A stretch of DNA of 64,000 nt from contig DATLUO010000215.1 in NCBI GenBank assembly GCA_035533075.1, forward strand, positions 1 to 64,000, in the 5' to 3' direction. The DNA is from Pirellulales bacterium. Its GTDB lineage: Bacteria > Planctomycetota > Planctomycetia > Pirellulales > JAICIG01. Position 1 is the first letter of the stretch. Every line of letters begins with the position of its first letter. Positions 26,907-35,157 of this stretch are shown one piece after another. The position numbers and the translations under genes are program-made. The notes under the pieces are model-generated. The model was not told the origin of the DNA, did no database searches, and saw only the letters and a list, made by a program, of their open reading frames with translations.

Positions 26907-27257
26907 ATGCCGAGCAAAAACTTCAAGCAAGGTGCAATCGTTTGGGCTAAGCTCGGGCCGCGTGGTCTGTACAAGAAGCGCCCTGCAGTCATCCTAACCC
27001 GCGACTCTGAGCTAGACGCAACGAAGTCGTTTTTCGTCGCCGCCGGCTCGTGTCAGGTCTCGTCCCCCCTGGCAGCAAACGAGGTGCTTTTGCCTTCAGG
27101 CGGATCGCTGCCACATCCCTTGACTAGGCTGAAAAAACCGACGGTGATCGTGTGCGACTGGATTGAGGAAGTGACCTATTCAGACGTGATCCAATGGGGA
27201 GGCGAGACGCCCCCGACTGCGCTTTTGGAAATCCTCTCCAAACTGCCGAACCTGTAG
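26907..27257 (+). CDS. PemK/MazF-like protein, third gene of the cassette
   Basis: The 116-residue product has the start of the PemK/MazF beta-barrel: 'FKQGAIVWAKLGPRGLYKKR' followed by 'PAVILTRDSEL', then 'AANEVLLPSGG' and 'LKKPTVIVCDWIEEVTY'. The last segment resembles the conserved 'L.kps.a.cd.i..v' stretch of MazF-like endoribonucleases. It begins 11 bases after the preceding stop. Most MazF partners are small single antitoxin genes, so a two-gene upstream partner set would be unusual. The fold assignment is by motif; RNase activity is inferred. Confidence 0.65.
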   Translation: MPSKNFKQGAIVWAKLGPRGLYKKRPAVILTRDSELDATKSFFVAAGSCQVSSPLAANEVLLPSGGSLPHPLTRLKKPTVIVCDWIEEVTYSDVIQWGGETPPTALLEILSKLPNL

Positions 27258-27363
27258 CTGCCTACCAGCCAATTTAGACGCTAGACCCCTATCTCATCTC
27301 ATCGGCTTGGCGTCAACCGCCCCGACCGACGCTGGAATGGCGGCAACCCCCGGAGTTTGCCAC

Positions 27364-27465
27364 ATGACCATCGGCCTTGTCCCCGCAATTGCCTTGGCTG
27401 TTATCGGCCTCGGCGTGCTCATTGCCGTCGTGGCGATCATCGCCCAGGGCATCGGCAAGAAGTAG
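27364..27465 (+). CDS. 33-residue membrane microprotein
   Basis: ATG 27364 to TAG 27463-27465 encodes a short protein (MTIGLVPAIALAVIGLGVL then a hydrophobic continuation and a QGIGKK end). It is a single predicted transmembrane helix with positive charge at the C-terminus. No ribosome binding site is obvious ('gtttgccacATG'). The composition is unlikely by chance to keep an all-hydrophobic frame, but I know no family. It stands alone between the cassette and the ASST-like gene. Confidence 0.45.
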   Translation: MTIGLVPAIALAVIGLGVLIAVVAIIAQGIGKK

Positions 27466-27657
27466 CGCCCCTCGCGGCTGCTGGCGCCACGCCTAAAAAC
27501 ACGGCACTCCCCTAGGGAGCCAAAAGCCGGTTTTCATTTGACTTGCGAGCAAATGGAATCACTACCATACAATGCCGCCTGTTGCCGCGCGCCTCGAATC
27601 ACCTTAATATACGGCGAATCCCGTTTCTGTTTGACACGCTGCGCGGAGCCATCATCC

Positions 27658-30231
27658 ATGCGATGCAAATTTCAATGCTTGAACCTCGCCGCCAGGCGGA
27701 CGACCCTGGCGGTGGCCCTGCTCTTGGCGCCGGCAACGCTCGCCGCCGCGGCGCAAAACGACGGCAAACCGGCCGACGGCACGGCGAAGTCGCCGGAAAA
27801 CGCGGCGGCCCCCGCCAACAAGACGGAAGCCGCCCCGGCCCCGCCCGTAAAGCTCGGCCTGGTCACGAACGATCCGCGCGCGTTTCAGGGCTATAACCTG
27901 ATGTCGCCGCTGAACTCCGATCGCACGTATCTGTTCGACATGCAAGGACGCGTGGTGCGCACGTGGCAGAGCGATTGCTCCCCATCGCTGTGCGCCTATC
28001 TTCTCGACAACGGCCACGTGTTGCGCGGCGGTTCGATCGGCATCGAGGCCCAGGTGTTCGGCCCCGGTCCGGGCGTCGGCGGCCGCATCCAGGAGTTTAC
28101 CTGGGACGGCGATTTGGTGTGGGACTTTCGCTTCTACAACGCCCGCCAGCTTCCGCACCACGACATTACGCCGCTGCCGAACGGCAACGTGCTCATGATC
28201 GTTTGGGACCGAAAGACGGCCGAAGAAGTGCTGGCCGCGGGGCGCCGGGCGGAATTGACCGGAGACAGCCATCTGCTGGTCGATTCGCTGGTCGAGATCA
28301 GGCCCACCGGCAAAAGCAGCGGCGAAGTCGTCTGGGAGTGGCACCTCTGGGACCACCTGGTGCAGGACTTCGACAACGGCAAGCCGAACTACGGCAACGT
28401 GGCGGAGCATCCGGAGTTGGTCAACCTGAACTACGGCGAGGATGCGCTGGCGCCGATCGCGACCGACAAAGGCGCGGCGGACAAACTGAAAAGCGTCGGC
28501 TATATCGGGGCCAACGCCGGGCCGGGCAAGCCCCGCGCCAACCCCGACTGGACGCACTGCAACGGTGTGGCCTATAACCCCCGCCTCGACCAGGTGATGG
28601 TCAGCGTTCACAACTTCAGCGAGCTGTGGATCATCGACCACAGCACGACCACGGCCGAGGCCGCCGGCCACACGGGCGGCCGCAGCGGCAAAGGCGGCGA
28701 CCTGCTCTACCGCTGGGGCAACCCGCGCGCCTATCGCGCCGGCAAGAAGGAAGATCAGAAGCTCTTCGCCCAGCACAACGCCCATTGGATCGTCCAGGGT
28801 CTGCCCGGCGAAGGTCACGTGCTGGTTTTCAACAACGGCGGCAACCGGCCCGACGGCAGCTATTCGTCGGTCGACGAGTTGGTTTTGCCCGTCGATTCAC
28901 AGGGGCGCTACGAGCGTCAGGCGAGTACGGCTTACGGTCCGGACGGGCCGGTGTGGAGCTACACCGCGCCGAAGAAGACCGACTTTTATTCGTTCTTCAT
29001 TTCCGGGGCGCAGCGTCTGGCGAGCGGTAACACGCTGATTTGTTCCGGCGCCAACGGCACCCTCTTCGAAGTGACGCCGGAGAAAGAAGTCGTCTGGAAA
29101 TATGTCAATCCCATCAAGGGCGGCCTGGGTTCGCCGGGCGGCTTTGGTCCGCCGCCGCGGCCCGGCGTAATGATGCCGCCGATCGCACGCGTGCTGCTGG
29201 CGCTTGGGCCAGAGCAAGCGGCGCAGCTCGACGAGGTGCAGCAAGACGTCGATCGCAGGCTTGCCAAGTTGCTGACGGCCGATCAATGCCAGCAACTCGC
29301 CGAGCCGCATCCGCCGGAGCAGCCCACGCAGCCGCAGTCGCAACCGCCGGCACCAGGCAGTTCCGGCCCGACCTTCCAGGCCGGCCAAGTCTTGTCGGCG
29401 GCGGAGCAACGACGGTTGAAGCTCTCCGACGAGCAAACGAAAGAACTGACCGCGCTGCAGAAGGAGGTCGATGGGCGGCTCGACAAGATTCTGAGCGACG
29501 AGCAGCGGAAGCAAACCAAGGGCGGATTCGCGTTTGGTGGTCCGCCGCCGGGCGGCCCTGGAGCGGGTGGTCCTAGCGGGCCGCCCCAGCCCGGCCAGCT
29601 TCTGCCGCCGTTTCTGCGAGGCGGCTTGAATCTGACGGACGAGCAGAAAAAGCAACTCGACGAGTTTCAATCGCGGGCCGACGACGGGCTCGCCAAGCTC
29701 CTCAGCGACGAGCAACTGAAGCAGTTCAAAGATCCGCGCGGTGCGGGCAGCCTGCCCCAGCCGGGCCAGTTCATGTCGCCGGCCCTGCAAGCTCGCTTGA
29801 AGTTGACCGCCGATCAGAAGAAGGAACTGCGAGCGCTGCAAAAAGAAGCCGACGCCAAGCTCGCGGAATTATTGAACGAAGACCAGCGGAAGCAATTCGA
29901 AGAGATGCAGGCCAACGCGGCCCGCGGCGGGTTGTTCGCGGCCGGCGCCGGCGGAGCGAGAGGTCCCGGCGGCCCGCCCGGGGGACCCGGTGGCGCGCCG
30001 GGTGGGCCTGGTATGCCGCCCGGCGCTGCGGCGGTCTTCGGCTCGTCGGGCGTGATGCCGGTGTTTCGCGTCTACCGTTTCGCGGCCACCCATCCCGGCC
30101 TGGCCGGCAAGCACCTTGTGCCCGGCAAGACGCTTGAAGAGATCGAGCCGAAGCAGCCGAAGAGCCCGCCCGCCCAAGCCGACACGGCTGAGTCCAAATC
30201 AGTGCAAGCCGTCGGCGCCAAGACCAAATGA
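27658..30231 (+). CDS. Exported arylsulfotransferase-like (ASST) protein with inserted Spy/CpxP-like repeats
   Basis: The 857-residue protein starts at ATG 27658 with a signal peptide (TTLAVALLLAPATLAAA). The first 500 residues form an ASST-type beta-propeller: 'GYNLMSPLNSDRTYLFDMQG', 'HHDITPLPNGNVLMIVWDRK', 'DWTHCNGVAYNPRLDQVMVS' and 'AQHNAHWIVQG' carry the His residues conserved in PAQS-family sulfotransferases. Between the last propeller strand ('KEVVWKYVNP', about 29110) and the family's C-terminal segment ('VFRVYRFAATHPGLAGK', about 30060) there is an insertion. It holds four repeats of the type L-x-L-T-x-E-Q-K-K-E-L with 'RLxKLLxxEQxKQ', joined by Gly/Pro-rich linkers. The repeats resemble Spy/CpxP LTxxQ proteins. 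Sulfotransferase activity is inferred. Confidence 0.8.
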   Translation: MRCKFQCLNLAARRTTLAVALLLAPATLAAAAQNDGKPADGTAKSPENAAAPANKTEAAPAPPVKLGLVTNDPRAFQGYNLMSPLNSDRTYLFDMQGRVVRTWQSDCSPSLCAYLLDNGHVLRGGSIGIEAQVFGPGPGVGGRIQEFTWDGDLVWDFRFYNARQLPHHDITPLPNGNVLMIVWDRKTAEEVLAAGRRAELTGDSHLLVDSLVEIRPTGKSSGEVVWEWHLWDHLVQDFDNGKPNYGNVAEHPELVNLNYGEDALAPIATDKGAADKLKSVGYIGANAGPGKPRANPDWTHCNGVAYNPRLDQVMVSVHNFSELWIIDHSTTTAEAAGHTGGRSGKGGDLLYRWGNPRAYRAGKKEDQKLFAQHNAHWIVQGLPGEGHVLVFNNGGNRPDGSYSSVDELVLPVDSQGRYERQASTAYGPDGPVWSYTAPKKTDFYSFFISGAQRLASGNTLICSGANGTLFEVTPEKEVVWKYVNPIKGGLGSPGGFGPPPRPGVMMPPIARVLLALGPEQAAQLDEVQQDVDRRLAKLLTADQCQQLAEPHPPEQPTQPQSQPPAPGSSGPTFQAGQVLSAAEQRRLKLSDEQTKELTALQKEVDGRLDKILSDEQRKQTKGGFAFGGPPPGGPGAGGPSGPPQPGQLLPPFLRGGLNLTDEQKKQLDEFQSRADDGLAKLLSDEQLKQFKDPRGAGSLPQPGQFMSPALQARLKLTADQKKELRALQKEADAKLAELLNEDQRKQFEEMQANAARGGLFAAGAGGARGPGGPPGGPGGAPGGPGMPPGAAAVFGSSGVMPVFRVYRFAATHPGLAGKHLVPGKTLEEIEPKQPKSPPAQADTAESKSVQAVGAKTK

Positions 30232-30321
30232 GTTGCATGCATTTGCTATCGGACGCAGAATCGCCGACAATGCAGGCGATGATCGACGCGAAACCCACCA
30301 GCAGCTTGACGAGAGGAATCC

Positions 30322-31455
30322 ATGCCGGACGTAGTTCCGTACATTGATGAATCGCTTGATGAAATCGATGATGAATCGCAACGGTTCTTGCCCGGATTGG
30401 ATGTCGAAGAAAACGCCGACCAGGAGGGCGAGGAGTATTACGCAGTCGAATACTCCATCTCCAGCTACGGTGCAGATTACCCGGTCGACGGCCTGGTAAA
30501 GCGGATCGACGCGGGCAGCATCTTCATCCCTCCTTTTCAACGCGGCTACGTCTGGAACATCTATCGTGCGTCGCGGTTTATCGAATCCCTGTTGTTGGGC
30601 TTACCCGTGCCGGCCATCTTCTTGTCTCGCGATGAAGGAACGCAAAAACTGCTGGTGATCGATGGCCAGCAGCGGTTGCGCACGCTGCAGTACTACTATG
30701 ACGGCGTCTTTCCGGCCGCTGAGGCGGCGTTCAAATTGAAAGGGGTCAATGCGCGCTTTGAAGGATCGACCTACAAGACCCTCCGCGAAGAAGACCGCCT
30801 CCGACTCGACGACTCAATCCTCCACGCCATCATCGTCAAACAGGAAAAGCCGCTCGACGAGGATCCATCGAGCATTTATCACATTTTTGAACGGCTTAAC
30901 ACGGGGGGCGTGTTGCTGCAACCGCAGGAGATTCGCAGTTGCATTTTCCATGGGCCATTATCGAAGCTTTTGCACGAGTTGAATAGCGATGTGCGATGGC
31001 GCGCGATTTTCGGCAAAGTCAGCAGCCGAATGCGCGACCAGGAATTGATTCTCCGCTTCTTCGCTTTGTTCTACAATCAGAGCGATTACTCCAAGCCGAT
31101 GAAGGAGTTCCTTAATCGCTTCATGGCGCACCACCGGTCATTGAATGCTGGCACGGCTGCCGAGTTTCGCCGCGCGTTCGAGGAGACCGTTCGCCTGATA
31201 TACGACGCTTTGGGCACGAAGGCCTTCAAGCCAAAACGCGCCGTAAATGCCGCGCTTTGCGATGCAGTCATGGTTGGGACCGCATCCCGACTGAAAGCCG
31301 GCCTTGTCGAAGATGCCGCGGCCATGAAGGCCGCCTATGCGGGCCTGCTGGCGAATGCGGATTTCCAGGCAGCGATCGGCTCGGCGACCACGAACGACGC
31401 CAGCGTACATGCCAGGCTGAAACTCGCGCGCGGGGCGTTCGCAACCGTCCCATGA
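30322..31455 (+). CDS. DUF262 (GmrSD N-terminal-like) protein
   Basis: The 377-residue product has the DUF262/ParB-like nuclease signatures 'IDAGSIFIPPFQRGYVWN', 'ESLLLGLPVPAIFLSRDE' and 'LLVIDGQQRLRTLQYY', then 'IFERLNTGGVLLQPQEIRSC'. Such proteins occur in GmrSD-type modification-dependent restriction and in other defence loci. In this one the C-terminal DUF1524 HNH nuclease domain is absent. An acidic N-terminal leader precedes the domain. The TGA stop overlaps the ATG of the HEPN gene (ATGA), so the two are coupled. The defence role is an inference. Confidence 0.85.
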   Translation: MPDVVPYIDESLDEIDDESQRFLPGLDVEENADQEGEEYYAVEYSISSYGADYPVDGLVKRIDAGSIFIPPFQRGYVWNIYRASRFIESLLLGLPVPAIFLSRDEGTQKLLVIDGQQRLRTLQYYYDGVFPAAEAAFKLKGVNARFEGSTYKTLREEDRLRLDDSILHAIIVKQEKPLDEDPSSIYHIFERLNTGGVLLQPQEIRSCIFHGPLSKLLHELNSDVRWRAIFGKVSSRMRDQELILRFFALFYNQSDYSKPMKEFLNRFMAHHRSLNAGTAAEFRRAFEETVRLIYDALGTKAFKPKRAVNAALCDAVMVGTASRLKAGLVEDAAAMKAAYAGLLANADFQAAIGSATTNDASVHARLKLARGAFATVP

Positions 31456-31910
31456 TGACGAAAGAGTTGGCGGGCGCTCGCGACCGCATCAACAGTTTGC
31501 TGGCGAGGGTCGCCGAGATTGACGACGCCGAAATGCAGTCTCACTGGGCGCGTTACTTGTGCGTGTTGGTTTGCGGCTTTCTAGAGGTTGCCGTGGCCGA
31601 ACTATTCATGCAGTATGCCGAGAACCGGGCGGAACCGAAGGTGGCCAGATTTGTGGCGAAGCACCTGCGGCGCTTTCAGAATCCGAAGATGGCCAGAATT
31701 CTCACGGTGATCGGGGAATTCAGCACGGAGTGGCGCGACGAAATCGAGTTAGCAACCAACGGCCAGCTTGCCGACGCTGTGAACAGCGTCGTGGCAAACC
31801 GGCATCTGATCGCGCATGGTCGTAGCGTTGGGATCAGCTACGTGCGCGTCAAAGACTACTTCGCCTCGGTACTCAAGGTCGTCGAATTGCTTGACGCACA
31901 GTTGGCGTAG
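31452..31910 (+). CDS. HEPN-domain protein coupled to DUF262
   Basis: Starting at ATG 31452 in a 4-bp overlap with the DUF262 stop, this gene encodes 152 residues of all-helical protein. 'ARYLCVLVCGFLEVAVAELF' is the hydrophobic helix of RiboL-PSP/MAE_28990-type HEPN domains. 'NRHLIAHGRS' provides the R-x4-H motif of HEPN ribonucleases. The longer in-frame opening at 31257 overlaps the DUF262 gene and was rejected. HEPN toxins next to DUF262 proteins are known in defence islands. RNase activity and the pairing here are inferred. Confidence 0.78.
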   Translation: MMTKELAGARDRINSLLARVAEIDDAEMQSHWARYLCVLVCGFLEVAVAELFMQYAENRAEPKVARFVAKHLRRFQNPKMARILTVIGEFSTEWRDEIELATNGQLADAVNSVVANRHLIAHGRSVGISYVRVKDYFASVLKVVELLDAQLA

Positions 31911-31948
31911 CCCTCGCACATCGAAGCTAAGATGAAAGTTTACCAAGA

Positions 31949-34102
31949 ATGAGAGCAATGCTGAGAGAACCCGCGCCAGCCTCCGGAAATGCTTCACCCA
32001 CGTCCGCATACAGAGCCGGGCTGCTGCTGCTCGCGATCGCCCTCGTGTTGTTTGCTCCGCGCACGGCCCACGCTTACATCGGACCGGGCGCCGGCTTCGC
32101 CCTGGCTGGCTCGTTTCTGGCGGTGTTCGCCGCGGTCGGTTCGGCCATCCTGCTGCTGCTCACCTGGCCCGTTCGATTGCTGTGGCGAATTGTGTTTCGC
32201 AAGCGGGCTCCGGCCCGCAGCCGCGTCAAACGGGTGGTCATCCTGGGCTTGGACGGTCTCGACTACGGACTTACCGAACGATTGCTGGCCGAAGGCAAGC
32301 TGCCCCATCTCGCCGCGCTGCGCGACAAGGGCTGCTTCAGGCCGTTGGCCAGCACGTTGCCGCCTATCTCGCCCGTGGCCTGGTCGTCATTTCAAACCGG
32401 GGTCAATCCGGGCAAGCACAACATCTTCGACTTTCTTACGCCCGACCCGCATACCTATCAGCCCAAGCTCAGCTCGGTCGACATCCGGCCGCCGCGACGC
32501 ACGCTGCGCCTGGGCAAACTCAACATTCCGCTGGGCAAGGCCGACGTGCGGCTGTTGCGCAAGAGCAAGCCGTTCTGGAACGTGTTGAGCGAGTACGGCA
32601 TTTTCAACTGCATCCTCCGCGTGCCGATCACCTTTCCCGCCGAGAAACTGCGCGGCGTGCAACTCTCGGCCATGTGCGTGCCCGACCTGCGCGGAACGCA
32701 AGGCATGTTCTCTCATTACACCACCAGGCCGCCGCAGGAGGGAGAAAAAACGGGCGGCGAAGTCCACACGGTCGTGCGGCAAGGCAACACCGTGCGGGCA
32801 GAACTGATCGGCCCGCCGCATCCGCTCGACCCTGCCCGCGGAAATCTGAAGCTGCCATTCGTCGTGACCATCAAAGACGATGGCCGCGCGACCCTCAAGG
32901 TGGGCGGCGCGAAGCAGGAACTTGTGCCGGAGCAATATACCGACTGGGTGCGTGTCCGCTTTCGCATCATGCCCGGAATGAGCGTCACCGGCGTGTGCAA
33001 GTTCCTGCTGTTGCGGACGACGCCCGATCTCGACTTGTACGTCACGCCCATCAACATCGATCCGGAAAGCCCGGCGATGCCCATCGGTTATCCGGCGGTG
33101 TATCCGGTTTACCTGGCGAAGCGGCAAGGCGCCTTCGCCACGCTCGGCCTGGCCGAAGACACGTGGGCGTTGAACGAGCACGTGCTGCGCGACGAGCATT
33201 TCGTGCAGCAATGCGTCGATTTCGACCGCGAACGCGAGGCGATGTTTTTCGACAGTCTCGACAAAGTCCCCAGCGGCGTGTGTGTGTGCGTGTTCGACGG
33301 CACCGACCGCATGCAGCACATGTTCTGGCGGTATCTCGACGAACAGCATCCCGCTCGGCCGAAGGACATTCCTGGACCGCTTCGGCACGTGATCGAAGAC
33401 CTTTACCAGCGCATGGACGGACTGGTGGGCCGGACCGTCGCCAAATGCGGCGACGATGGTACGATGCTGATGGTCCTCTCCGACCACGGCTTCAACACCT
33501 TCCGCCGAGGCATCGACCTCAACCGCTGGCTGGAAGAGAACGGCTATTTGGTGGTCGATGACGCGCGGCGCCACGAGGAGCACCTGGCCGGCGTCGATTG
33601 GTCGCAAACCCACGCTTTCGCCCTGGGCCTGACCGGCATTTTCGTCAACCTGCAAGACAAGTATGCTCAAGGCATCGTGGCTGCCGGCGAAGCCGAGGCG
33701 TTGCGGCAGGAAATCGCCGGGCGTCTGGCGAGCTTGGTCGACGCGCAGACGGGCACGAAAGCCGTCAAGCGGGCGTATCTCGCCCAGCACGTTTATCGCG
33801 GGCCGTACAAGGACCAGGCGCCGGACGTAATTGTGGGTTACGAGCGGGGCTATCGCGTTTCGTGGGAAGCGGCGATCGGCAAGACGACGCGGCAGGTATT
33901 TCACGACAACACGAAAGCCTGGAGCGGCGATCATTGCGTCGATCCTTCGGTGGTGCCGGGCGTGTTGTTTTGCGACCGCCCGATCGAGACCGAAAACCCG
34001 CGGCTGCTCGACATCGGCCCCACGGTGCTCGACCTGTTCGGCATTGACGTGCCTGACTATATGGACGGCAAGCCGCTGGCGGTTATCTTGCCATCGGGGT
34101 AG
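31949..34102 (+). CDS. Alkaline-phosphatase-superfamily (type I phosphodiesterase-like) protein 1
   Basis: The 717-residue protein has an N-terminal hydrophobic region with two helices ('LLLLAIALVLFAPRTAHA' and the 'FALAGSFLAVFAAVGSAILL' region), then the phosphodiesterase/nucleotide pyrophosphatase-like domain. Metal-site segments are 'VVILGLDGLDYGL' (Asp), 'PISPVAWSSFQTGVNPGKHN' (nucleophile Ser/Thr), 'VFDGTDRMQHMFW', 'LMVLSDHGFNTF' (D-H-G) and 'NTKAWSGDHCVDPSVVPGV' (G-x-H). It is a paralogue of the gene at 35154-37112: the two share 'YVTPINIDP' and the same order of motifs. Substrate unknown; possibly membrane-anchored and facing the periplasm. Confidence 0.85.
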   Translation: MRAMLREPAPASGNASPTSAYRAGLLLLAIALVLFAPRTAHAYIGPGAGFALAGSFLAVFAAVGSAILLLLTWPVRLLWRIVFRKRAPARSRVKRVVILGLDGLDYGLTERLLAEGKLPHLAALRDKGCFRPLASTLPPISPVAWSSFQTGVNPGKHNIFDFLTPDPHTYQPKLSSVDIRPPRRTLRLGKLNIPLGKADVRLLRKSKPFWNVLSEYGIFNCILRVPITFPAEKLRGVQLSAMCVPDLRGTQGMFSHYTTRPPQEGEKTGGEVHTVVRQGNTVRAELIGPPHPLDPARGNLKLPFVVTIKDDGRATLKVGGAKQELVPEQYTDWVRVRFRIMPGMSVTGVCKFLLLRTTPDLDLYVTPINIDPESPAMPIGYPAVYPVYLAKRQGAFATLGLAEDTWALNEHVLRDEHFVQQCVDFDREREAMFFDSLDKVPSGVCVCVFDGTDRMQHMFWRYLDEQHPARPKDIPGPLRHVIEDLYQRMDGLVGRTVAKCGDDGTMLMVLSDHGFNTFRRGIDLNRWLEENGYLVVDDARRHEEHLAGVDWSQTHAFALGLTGIFVNLQDKYAQGIVAAGEAEALRQEIAGRLASLVDAQTGTKAVKRAYLAQHVYRGPYKDQAPDVIVGYERGYRVSWEAAIGKTTRQVFHDNTKAWSGDHCVDPSVVPGVLFCDRPIETENPRLLDIGPTVLDLFGIDVPDYMDGKPLAVILPSG

Positions 34103-34474
34103 TGATTCCGTCGACAAAAGATTCAGAGGTCAGCACATCAAAAGCCAAGGCACTTCGTAGCCGCCCCGCCAACGCTAGAATAGGGGCATGACCAAACCAC
34201 CATTGCCCTTCTTCATAGACGGTCTGCGCAGCGGAATGCCGCGGGACACAGCCCTCGGCTGATGCCACCTTCGTGGCTGCCGTGGTATGTCCGACGGCAG
34301 CGCGTGAGCCGCGCGGAATCCGAAAGGGGGCGACCCCCGATCGCCAGCAAGCGGACCGCTAACCCTGCCCGCTTTTCAGGCACCAGAAAAAAACCGCCCT
34401 GCAACCGCTCGTGATTTCGGCTGTTGAGGGGACCGCCCCCTCGCACGCGGGCGTTGCCGTGGTAGAATCGGGAC
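34103..34474. other. Intergenic region with a possible leaderless micro-ORF
   Basis: A 24-codon frame (34188-34262, MTKPPLPFFIDGLRSGMPRD...) starts 6 bases after a TAGAAT box at 34176-34181. The antitoxin gene start at 34475 has the same arrangement. The rest of the region has polypurine and C-rich runs, and no further gene was recognised. Confidence 0.35.
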
Positions 34475-34475
34475 A
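34463..34475 (+). promoter_or_regulatory. TAGAAT -10-like box six bases before an ATG (leaderless candidate)
   Basis: TAGAAT occupies 34463-34468 and ATG starts at 34475. A -10 element at that spacing would give an mRNA starting at or next to the start codon. No Shine-Dalgarno sequence is present. The same box and spacing occur at 34176-34188. Confidence 0.4.
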
Positions 34476-34729
34476 TGGAAACCATCAAAAACCTGAGCGA
34501 CATTGCTCCGCAAGACTTACCGGCGCTCGAACGGCTGATCGGCGCACCGCTCGATCCCTTGCGGCATCAGGCGGTGGTCGTGCGCGTACTGCCCGTGGCT
34601 TCGTCGATGGTCGGCTCAGCAGCGGCCGGCACGCTGCCCGAATGGTGCGACGTGCTCGAAGGGTTCTCCGACGAGGATCTCGAAGAATTTGACGCAATCC
34701 TGGCGGACCGCCCGAAACTATCCCATTAG
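34475..34729 (+). CDS. Antitoxin-like protein of a PIN-toxin pair
   Basis: The 84-residue acidic protein has 'LPALERLIGAPLDPLRHQAV' in its N-terminal half and an acidic C-terminal helix ('FSDEDLEEFDAILAD'). I do not recognise a standard VapB DNA-binding fold. It precedes the PIN-domain gene by 8 bases, the usual arrangement of antitoxin then toxin. The antitoxin role is inferred from size, charge and position. It may start from a leaderless transcript (TAGAAT at 34463). Confidence 0.65.
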   Translation: METIKNLSDIAPQDLPALERLIGAPLDPLRHQAVVVRVLPVASSMVGSAAAGTLPEWCDVLEGFSDEDLEEFDAILADRPKLSH

Positions 34730-34737
34730 GGTGCGAC

Positions 34738-35157
34738 ATGGTGGCCAGCCTGCTTGACACGAACACCGTGTCAGACATCATCCGCGCGGCGGCAAAGCGG
34801 CACGCTTCGGTCACCGTCCATGCGTCACTCTACTTGCAGGCGTATGGCTGGTTTTCGTTCTCCGAACTGTCGTGTTATGAAGTACTTCGCGGACTCAGGA
34901 AGAAAGGTGCCACAAGGCAGCTTGCTCATTTCGATCGCTTCTGCCAGCCGGCAGACCGGAAGGCTGTGTCGATGGAGATCCTCGATTCCGCCGCTTCACT
35001 TTGGGTCGAAAGTCAGCGCCAAGGCCGGATTGTGGGCGACTGCGACCTCATTATCGCAGCGACGGCGCAGTTCTTCAAGTTGGGCCTCGTGACCTCCAAC
35101 ACCAAGCACTTCAATTGGATTGGCGGATTGCAACTTTTCGATTGGCGGCAGCCATGA
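34738..35157 (+). CDS. PIN-domain (VapC-type) toxin
   Basis: The 139-residue protein shows the PIN acidic residues: Asp7 in 'SLLDTNTVSDI', Glu in 'SELSCYEVLRGL', Asp in 'RIVGDCDLIIAATA' and a closing 'LVTSNTKHFNWIGGLQL'. VapC proteins cleave tRNA or rRNA until neutralised by the antitoxin. The start ATG lies 8 bases after the antitoxin stop. Its TGA stop (35155-35157) overlaps the ATG of the following phosphatase gene (35154-35156), so toxin and phosphatase translation may be coupled, an odd arrangement for a TA module. Confidence 0.87.
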   Translation: MVASLLDTNTVSDIIRAAAKRHASVTVHASLYLQAYGWFSFSELSCYEVLRGLRKKGATRQLAHFDRFCQPADRKAVSMEILDSAASLWVESQRQGRIVGDCDLIIAATAQFFKLGLVTSNTKHFNWIGGLQLFDWRQP

